Positions 59,027 through 64,000 of a stretch of DNA of 64,000 nt are shown here, one piece after another. Below the pieces are notes generated by a model. That model did not search any database, had not been told where the DNA came from, and saw nothing but the letters and a program-made list of their open reading frames with translations. Position 1 is the stretch's first letter. Each line of letters starts with the position of its first letter. The stretch is from UBA4738 sp002413305 (GTDB taxonomy: Bacteria > Actinomycetota > UBA4738): positions 1-64,000 of the forward strand of contig DAIUAM010000004.1 in the NCBI GenBank assembly GCA_036847185.1, read 5' to 3'. The position numbers and the translations under genes were made by a program.

Positions 59027-60247
59027 TCAGACGATCCCCTGGTCGCGGAGCGCCGCCAGCTCGTCCGCCGTCAGGCCGAGCTCCTGGACGAACACCTGCT
59101 CGTTGGCTTCCCCGCGCGGCCTCCCGGTGTGGCGGATCCGACCGGGCGTCGCCGACAGCCGGGGCTGGACGTCCGCGAACAGCAGGTCCCCGCCCAGTTC
59201 GTTGTCGGGCACCCGGGTCAGCGTCCCGCGGGCCCGGTACTGCGGGTCGTCCACGATCTGGGCGATGTCGAAGATCGGCGCGGCGGCCGCTTGGTGCCGT
59301 TCGAACACGGCCATCGCCTCGTCGAGCGTCCGCCCACTCGTCCACGCCACGATGATCTCGTCCAGCTGGTCGACGTGCCGCAGGCGGGCGGCGTTCGTCG
59401 CGAATCGCGGGTCGTGGATCAGGTCGCCACGGCCGATGGCGGCCAGGATCCGTTCGGCGATCGCCTGCGAGGTCCCGCTGATCCCGATCCACCGGCCGTC
59501 CCTGGTTGGGTACGCGCCCCGCGGCGCCGCGTACGCGATACGACTGCCGATCCGGCCGGGTACCCCGCCTAGCCGGTCGAACGCCGCGGCGATCGGGCCG
59601 GTGAGCTGGAAGAGCGACTCGTACAACGAAAGATCGAGGACCTGCCCGGGGGCGCCCCGCGTGTCGCGCGCGTACAGGGCGACCATGACGGCGAACGACC
59701 CGAGCAGCCCGGTGACCTCGTCGGCCAAGGCGACCGGCGGCAGGACCGGGGGGCCGTCCGGGAAGCCGGTCATATGCGCGTACCCGGACATCGCCTCGGC
59801 CAGCGTGCCGAACCCCGGCCGGCGCCGGTACGGCCCGGTCTGGCCGAAGCCGCTGACCCGGGCCACGATCAGGCGGGGGTTGGCGTCGAGAAGCCGGTCC
59901 GGCGCGAGGTTCCACTTCTCGAACGTCCCGGGGCGGAAGGACTCGACCAGCACGTCGGCGGTCGCCGCCAGACGGAGAAGCAGGTCCTGGCCCTTGGGGT
60001 GGGAGAGATCCAGCGTGACGGGCCGTTTGTTCCGGCCGAGCCACTTCGACCACAGGGTGACACCGTCGACCTCCCAGCCCATGGACCGGACCGGATCGCC
60101 GACGGTGGGGTGTTCGACCTTGACGACGTCGGCCCCGAAGTCCCCGAGCCGGGCGGCGATCCCCGGCCCGGCCACCACGGTCGCCACGTCGAGGACGCGG
60201 ACGCCGTCGAGTGGGGGTGGTGTCGGTCCTGCGCCGCTCTCCGCCAC
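59027..60247 (-). CDS. CaiB/BaiF family (class III) CoA-transferase
   Basis: A 406-residue CoA-transferase. Signatures are LDGVRVLDVATVVAGPGIAARLGDFGADVVKVEHP at the N-terminus (given here for orientation in two parts, LDGVRVLDV and GADVVKVEHP), KRPVTLDLSHPKGQDLLLRL near 80, VARVSGFGQTGPY near 130, and QVLDLSLYESLF near 180, which holds the catalytic Asp. It starts with GTG directly after the TAA of the small carboxylase-associated gene. Class III enzymes move CoA between acids. In an ethylmalonyl-CoA pathway context mesaconyl-, methylsuccinyl- or malyl-CoA are candidate substrates, but that is speculation. Confidence 0.88.
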   Translation of the reverse strand: MAESGAGPTPPPLDGVRVLDVATVVAGPGIAARLGDFGADVVKVEHPTVGDPVRSMGWEVDGVTLWSKWLGRNKRPVTLDLSHPKGQDLLLRLAATADVLVESFRPGTFEKWNLAPDRLLDANPRLIVARVSGFGQTGPYRRRPGFGTLAEAMSGYAHMTGFPDGPPVLPPVALADEVTGLLGSFAVMVALYARDTRGAPGQVLDLSLYESLFQLTGPIAAAFDRLGGVPGRIGSRIAYAAPRGAYPTRDGRWIGISGTSQAIAERILAAIGRGDLIHDPRFATNAARLRHVDQLDEIIVAWTSGRTLDEAMAVFERHQAAAAPIFDIAQIVDDPQYRARGTLTRVPDNELGGDLLFADVQPRLSATPGRIRHTGRPRGEANEQVFVQELGLTADELAALRDQGIV

Positions 60248-60514
60248 TTACTTCGAATCGCCGCGGCCCATGAGCTGGTCCGGGGCGATGGGGGAGAAGG
60301 CGTGGTAGCGGGCGTCCCACGGGTTGCGGGCGGCGTGGCGGATCTGCAGCGCCCCGAGCCCGAGCGCCGTGGCCCGGCCGGCCAGCATCCACGGGTTCGG
60401 CCGGGCGACGTCGCGGGCGAAGTACTCCTCGAGGGCCGCCTCGACCGCCCGCCGCTGTTCGGATGTGAGCCCGGGTGGCACCTCGTAGCGCATGTCGTGC
60501 ACCTCGGCCGTCAC
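60248..60514 (-). CDS. Small acyl-CoA carboxylase epsilon-like protein
   Basis: An 88-residue protein: LTSEQRRAVEAALEEYFARD helix, then PNPWMLAGRATALGLG and a C-terminal HAARNPWDARYHAF. Actinobacterial acyl-CoA carboxylases often have a small epsilon subunit encoded right after the beta subunit that stabilises the holoenzyme. The location, size and helix-plus-PNPW pattern fit, although the usual epsilon N-terminus (RGNPT) is not seen, so the identity is an inference. The GTG start overlaps the beta subunit stop (GTGA); the ATG at 60493 is an alternative. Confidence 0.6.
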   Translation of the reverse strand: MTAEVHDMRYEVPPGLTSEQRRAVEAALEEYFARDVARPNPWMLAGRATALGLGALQIRHAARNPWDARYHAFSPIAPDQLMGRGDSK

Positions 60515-62199
60515 AGCGGGATGTTGCCGTGCTTGCGGGGCGGGACCTGTTCGCGCTTCGTACGCAGCACCCGGAGGGCCTGGATCAGGCGGGGCCGGGT
60601 CTCGGCGGGCTCGATCACGTCGTCCACATAGCCTCGTTCCGCCGCGGCGTACGGGTTGGCGAACTGCTCGTCGTACTGGGCGATCAGTTCGGCCCGGCGG
60701 GCCTTCGGGTTGGAGGCCTGCTGGATCTCCTTGCGGAAGATGACGTTGACCGCACCCTCCGAGCCCATCACCGCGATCTCGGCGGTCGGCCAGGCCAGGC
60801 TCATGTCGGCGCGGAGGTGCTTGGAGTTCATGACGACGTACGCCCCCCCGTAGGCCTTGCGGGTGATGATCGTGATGCGCGGGACGGTCGCCTCGGTCCA
60901 CGCATACAGGAGTTTGGCGCCGCGCCGGATGATGCCGCCGTACTCCTGGGCCGTGCCGGGGAGGAAGCCAGGGACGTCTTCGAAGCAGATCAAGGGGATG
61001 TTGAACGCGTCGCAGAACCGGATGAACCGGGCGGCCTTCTCGCTGGAGTCGTAATCGAGGGTTCCGGCCAGGACCTTCGGCTGGTTCGCCACCACGCCGA
61101 CGGACCGGCCGTCCAGCCGGGCGAACCCGATCAGGATGTTCCCGGCCCACAGCGGGAAGACCTCGAAGAACTCGCCGTCGTCGACGATCCGGGTGATGAC
61201 GTCCTTCATGTCGTAGGCCTCGCGCGGGGAGTCGGGGATCAGCGTGTTCAGCGATTCATCGCGCCGGTCGGGGTCGTCGCGGGGGGCGAAGCTCGGCGGG
61301 TCCTCGAGGTTGTTCGCCGGCAGGAAGCTCAGGAGGTAGCGGACCATGTTCAGCGTCTCGGCTTCGTCGTCGGCGATGAAGCTGGCGATGCCCGACCGGC
61401 TGGCGTGGGTGTTCGCGCCGCCGAGCTCCTCGAACGTGACCTCCTCGCCGGTGACGGCCTTGATGACGTCGGGTCCGGTGATGAACATGTGCGACGTGCC
61501 TTTCACCATGAACACGAAGTCGGTGATGGCCGGGGAGTACACCGCGCCGCCCGCGCACGGTCCCATGATCACGCTGATCTGCGGGACGACCCCGCTGGCC
61601 CGGACGTTCCGGTCGAAGATGTAGCCGTAGCCGGCGAGGCTGGCCGCGCCTTCCTGGATCCGCGCCCCGCCGCTGTCGTTGATCCCGATGACCGGGGCCC
61701 CGGTGGCCACGGCGAGGTCCATGATCTTGCAGACCTTCTCGGCGAACACCTCGCCCAGCGACCCGCCGAAGACCGTGAAGTCCTGGCTGAACACGAAGAC
61801 CTTCCGCCCGTCGATCATGCCCCACCCGGTGATCACCCCGTCGGAGTAAGGGCGCTGCCGGTCGAGCCCGTAGGTCCCCAGCCGGTGGCGGACCAGCGCG
61901 TCGGTCTCGACGAAGGAACCGGGATCCAGCAGGAGCTCCAGCCGTTCCCGGGCGGTGAGCTTGCCACGGGCGTGCTGGCGCTCGATCGCGTCGGCGCCGC
62001 CCCCCAGCGCGGCCGCCGCCTTCAGCTGACGGAGCTGCTCGATCCGCTCCTGGCTGGTCGGGCGACGGTGGGTGCCGCGCAAGTCGCCCTCCTCGGGCGC
62101 GACCGCGGCGTCCTCGGAGAGGGAGAGCGTGTCGTCGTCGCCGTCGGGGACCGATTCGGACGTGGTTTCCGTCTGGCGCTCCTCTTTCGTGTCCGCCAT
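60511..62199 (-). CDS. pccB: Propionyl-CoA carboxylase beta subunit (carboxyltransferase)
   Basis: A 562-residue carboxyltransferase with two crotonase-fold halves. Signatures are ARGKLTARERLELLLDPGSFVE, VFSQDFTVFGGSLGEVFAEK, INDSGGARIQEGAASLAGYG, IMGPCAGGAVYSPAITDF and CFEDVPGFLPGTAQEYGGIIR, all of the propionyl/acetyl-CoA type of actinobacteria. About 50 acidic low-complexity residues precede the domain. Its alpha partner is probably the subunit at 30484. It makes methylmalonyl-CoA for the mutase at 25947, the exit of the ethylmalonyl-CoA pathway. It is the first gene of an operon with the epsilon-like and CoA-transferase genes. Confidence 0.93.
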   Translation of the reverse strand: MADTKEERQTETTSESVPDGDDDTLSLSEDAAVAPEEGDLRGTHRRPTSQERIEQLRQLKAAAALGGGADAIERQHARGKLTARERLELLLDPGSFVETDALVRHRLGTYGLDRQRPYSDGVITGWGMIDGRKVFVFSQDFTVFGGSLGEVFAEKVCKIMDLAVATGAPVIGINDSGGARIQEGAASLAGYGYIFDRNVRASGVVPQISVIMGPCAGGAVYSPAITDFVFMVKGTSHMFITGPDVIKAVTGEEVTFEELGGANTHASRSGIASFIADDEAETLNMVRYLLSFLPANNLEDPPSFAPRDDPDRRDESLNTLIPDSPREAYDMKDVITRIVDDGEFFEVFPLWAGNILIGFARLDGRSVGVVANQPKVLAGTLDYDSSEKAARFIRFCDAFNIPLICFEDVPGFLPGTAQEYGGIIRRGAKLLYAWTEATVPRITIITRKAYGGAYVVMNSKHLRADMSLAWPTAEIAVMGSEGAVNVIFRKEIQQASNPKARRAELIAQYDEQFANPYAAAERGYVDDVIEPAETRPRLIQALRVLRTKREQVPPRKHGNIPL

Positions 62200-62300
62200 G
62201 GCGCTGCGAGTCTATCCTCCGCGGGCGCCGGGACGGCAATGGGAGGGACTCGGACGGCCCTCCCGATCGGGATGTCGTAGGCGGTCCGTACGATGCGGCG

Positions 62301-63305
62301 GTGGATGGATCCGATCTTCCGTTGGGCATCTCATCCGGCGTCTCGCCCGAGCTCTCGCCCGTGCAGCGACGAACCATCGCCGACCTGCTCGAAGCCGCAG
62401 TGGGCCGTCGCTTCCGGCACGAGCTGGCGGCCGAGCTCCGCGAGCGCCTGGAGGACGAGCTCCGGCCGCACCTCCCCGCGCTGGGGGCGGGCTCTGCGGA
62501 GCCCCTTCGGCTGTCGAAGGAGCGCCTCAACGAGCTGGCGCGGTGCGAGGGGCTGTTCGACTCCTCGCTCCGTCAGGAGGGCCGGCCCTTCGAGCACAAC
62601 GAGGCCTCGGCAGCCGGGACGCTCTCGCACCGGTCGATCGAGCTCGACGTGGCCGTCGCGGAGGACGTCCCCGCTGCGTTGCTGGCGTCGCGCGCGGCCG
62701 AAAAGCTCCAGCGCGACCGTCGGTTCGGCCCGTACTGGCAGGGGCTCGACGAGGTGGAGCGGGCCGAACTGCGGATGCGGGCGGTGCGAAGCCTCGAGCA
62801 GTTCCGGGCCAGCTTCCCGCCGGTCCGAGAGTGGCGGCGGGCGCTGGCTCCGGTCACCGAGCTGTGGCTCGAGGCCCGGCTGGGGGAGGGGGCCGTCCGC
62901 ATGCTCGGCAAGGTGGACCTGCTGCTGAACGCCGTCCGGGCGGGCCGTTCGACCCGGGTCCTCATCGACCTGAAGGGTGGCCGGTGGTTCCCGGACCACG
63001 CGGAGGACATGCGGCTCTACGCGCTCCTGTTCACCCTGCGGACCGGCACCCCGCCGCTCCGGGTCGCCACGTTCTTCCTGTCGTCGGGCGAATGGCAGCC
63101 GGAGGAGGTCACCGAGGAGCTTCTCGTCCATGCGTGCGGCCGGGTGGTGGCCGCCGTCCGGCGGGCCGCACGGCTCCGCGAGGGCGACGGCCCCGCGCTG
63201 CGGCCGGGACCGTGGTGCGTTCGATGCCCCCGGATGGAGATGTGCCCGGCGTTCGCGGCCGCGGCGGCTCGGTCCGGGACGGCTCCCGAGGAGGCCTCGC
63301 CATGA
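62301..63305 (+). CDS. PD-(D/E)XK nuclease-like protein with Cas4/AddB-type cysteines
   Basis: A 334-residue RecB-family nuclease domain protein. The motif order is His110 in GTLSHRSIEL, Asp206 in GKVDLLL and Asp223-x-Lys225 in VLIDLKGG. Four cysteines at 82, 306, 309 and 315 follow the pattern of one upstream Cys plus C-x2-C-x5-C (WCVRCPRMEMC) that binds a 4Fe-4S cluster in Cas4 and AddB. The GTG start is 6 nt after TACGAT (62289-62294). There is no CRISPR array or helicase nearby, so a stand-alone repair or phage-related exonuclease is likely. It is co-oriented with ccr. Confidence 0.85.
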   Translation: MDGSDLPLGISSGVSPELSPVQRRTIADLLEAAVGRRFRHELAAELRERLEDELRPHLPALGAGSAEPLRLSKERLNELARCEGLFDSSLRQEGRPFEHNEASAAGTLSHRSIELDVAVAEDVPAALLASRAAEKLQRDRRFGPYWQGLDEVERAELRMRAVRSLEQFRASFPPVREWRRALAPVTELWLEARLGEGAVRMLGKVDLLLNAVRAGRSTRVLIDLKGGRWFPDHAEDMRLYALLFTLRTGTPPLRVATFFLSSGEWQPEEVTEELLVHACGRVVAAVRRAARLREGDGPALRPGPWCVRCPRMEMCPAFAAAAARSGTAPEEASP

Positions 63306-63353
63306 CGAACGAAGTTGCCGGCGCCGCCTCGACCGCCTATCGTCCGGCGTACC

Positions 63354-63365
63354 TACCGGCCGGTA
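63354..63365. promoter_or_regulatory. Palindromic candidate operator upstream of ccr
   Basis: TACCGGCCGGTA is a perfect 12-bp palindrome 75 bp upstream of the ccr start, in the 135-bp gap after the nuclease gene. A downstream ACATGT is also palindromic. In Methylobacterium extorquens the TetR-type CcrR binds a palindrome upstream of ccr; no regulator is encoded here, so regulation is inferred. Confidence 0.45.
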
Positions 63366-63440
63366 ACATGTTGGGCGACGGTCGTTTGGGCAGGGCTCCC
63401 GGCGGCAAACAAGCCTGTCGACCAACCCAAGGAGCGCGCG

Positions 63441-64000
63441 ATGGCCAAAGACAGCTACGACGTCGGCGAGATCCCCCCCGTCGGCGAGGTGCCCCGCGTC
63501 ATGCACGCGCAGGTCATCAGGCCGGAGCGGTTCGGCGAGCCGCAGCAGGCGTTCCAGGTCGAACAGATCGAGACGCCGTCCCCCGGGCCCGGCGAGGCGC
63601 TCGTGCTGGTGATGGCGGCGGGTATCAACTACAACAACGTCTGGGCGGCGAAGGGCATCCCCGTCGACGTGACCAAGGTCCACGGACGATTCGGCGAACC
63701 CACGGACTTCCACATCGGCGGAAGTGACGCCTCGGGGATCGTGTACGCGCTCGGCGAGGGGGTGACGAACCTCTCGATCGGCGACCCGGTGGTGATCCAC
63801 TGCGGCCAGTGGGACGCGGATGACCCGGTCGTGGCCGCCGGTGGCGATCCGGGGTTCGCGGCCTCGTACCGGATCTGGGGGTACGAGTCGAACTGGGGGT
63901 CGTTCGCGCAATTCACCAAGGTCCAGGCGCACCAGTGCCTGCCCAAGGCTCCCCATCTCAGCTGGGAGGAGGCCGCGGCTCCGACGCTGGTCGGGGCGAC
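63441..64000 (+). CDS. ccr: Crotonyl-CoA carboxylase/reductase, 5' part (cut by window edge)
   Basis: The first 186 residues of a zinc-less MDR-superfamily enzyme strongly resembling Ccr: VMHAQVIRPERFGEPQQAF, LVLVMAAGINYNNVWAAKG, FHIGGSDASGIVYALGEGV, GDPVVIHCGQWD, ASYRIWGYESNWGSFAQFTKV and LSWEEAAAPTL. The INYNNVWA and RIWGYE motifs are specific to Ccr within the family. Ccr reduces crotonyl-CoA with NADPH while fixing CO2 to give ethylmalonyl-CoA. ATG follows AAGGAGCGCGCG. The full enzyme has about 430-450 residues, so the rest lies beyond the window. Confidence 0.92.
   Translation, partial: MAKDSYDVGEIPPVGEVPRVMHAQVIRPERFGEPQQAFQVEQIETPSPGPGEALVLVMAAGINYNNVWAAKGIPVDVTKVHGRFGEPTDFHIGGSDASGIVYALGEGVTNLSIGDPVVIHCGQWDADDPVVAAGGDPGFAASYRIWGYESNWGSFAQFTKVQAHQCLPKAPHLSWEEAAAPTLVGA

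Noticed and set aside
1..64000. Frequent TTCGA/TCGAAC strings as a highly iterated genomic motif
   Set aside because: They mostly fall on Phe/Val-Glu/Asp and Leu/Val-Glu-Arg codon pairs within genes, so codon usage explains them without a special repeat.
1..64000. tRNA, rRNA, CRISPR, insertion sequence or phage genes
   Set aside because: I looked for cloverleaf ends, spaced identical repeats, transposase motifs and phage proteins and saw none I could support.

Overview
The window is GC-rich, gene-dense DNA with many GTG starts and frequent 1-4 bp stop/start overlaps. It looks like a chromosome segment of an uncultured, deep-branching member of the Actinomycetota. Supporting this are a coenzyme-F420 reductase, fused biotin carboxylase/BCCP subunits with separate carboxyltransferases, an ECF42-type sigma factor with a DGPF-domain partner, a histone-H1-like lysine/alanine tail, and many genes with a TANNNT box 6-14 nt before the start codon and little or no Shine-Dalgarno sequence, as expected for leaderless mRNAs. 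The lineage is an inference. I found no tRNA or rRNA gene, CRISPR array, transposase or phage gene.

Layout. 0-3.6 kb: an ArsR/SRPBCC pair under a palindromic operator, a DUF1918 protein with an H1-like tail, and small enzymes of uncertain role, with a gene-poor stretch at 3.1-3.6 kb. 3.6-7.7 kb: purN-purH-folD-metF (purine and one-carbon metabolism). 7.7-22.6 kb: central carbon metabolism, with a CBS-domain protein, citrate synthase, two isocitrate dehydrogenase paralogues whose cofactor-site residues differ, an orphan pilT, malate dehydrogenase, a two-subunit class I fumarase interrupted by a secreted-protein gene, a cupredoxin, an acyl-CoA ligase and sdhCDAB. 22.6-34.8 kb: methyltransferases, hisN, an ABC exporter, the methylmalonyl-CoA mutase large subunit, F420 reductase, ilvE, a biotin-dependent carboxylase alpha subunit with birA, and a truncated pseudogene. 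34.8-46.2 kb: a YngE-type branched-chain catabolic cluster (carboxyltransferase, crotonase, HMG-CoA lyase-like protein, biotin carboxylase, and probably the acyl-CoA dehydrogenase), plus a large adenylate cyclase/AAA/TPR regulator. 46.2-52.3 kb: ECF42 sigma factor and DGPF gene separated by a DUF11 surface protein, then an M23 peptidase. 52.4-64 kb: ethylmalonyl-CoA mutase, 3-hydroxyacyl-CoA dehydrogenase, CaiB-family CoA-transferase, propionyl-CoA carboxylase beta, glycosyltransferases, a Cas4/AddB-like nuclease, and the 5' part of crotonyl-CoA carboxylase/reductase at the right edge.

How the genes work together. Ccr plus ethylmalonyl-CoA mutase are the two diagnostic enzymes of the ethylmalonyl-CoA pathway for acetyl-CoA assimilation. 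Propionyl-CoA carboxylase and methylmalonyl-CoA mutase, also in the window, would carry its propionyl-CoA product to succinyl-CoA and into the nearly complete TCA-cycle set encoded at 8-22 kb. Leucine and branched-chain acyl-CoA breakdown would feed acetyl-CoA and propionyl-CoA into the same network, and BirA would biotinylate both carboxylases. Three genes (a methyltransferase, the ECF42 sigma factor, and a secreted-protein remnant) are broken by frameshift or deletion. Some of these could be assembly errors.
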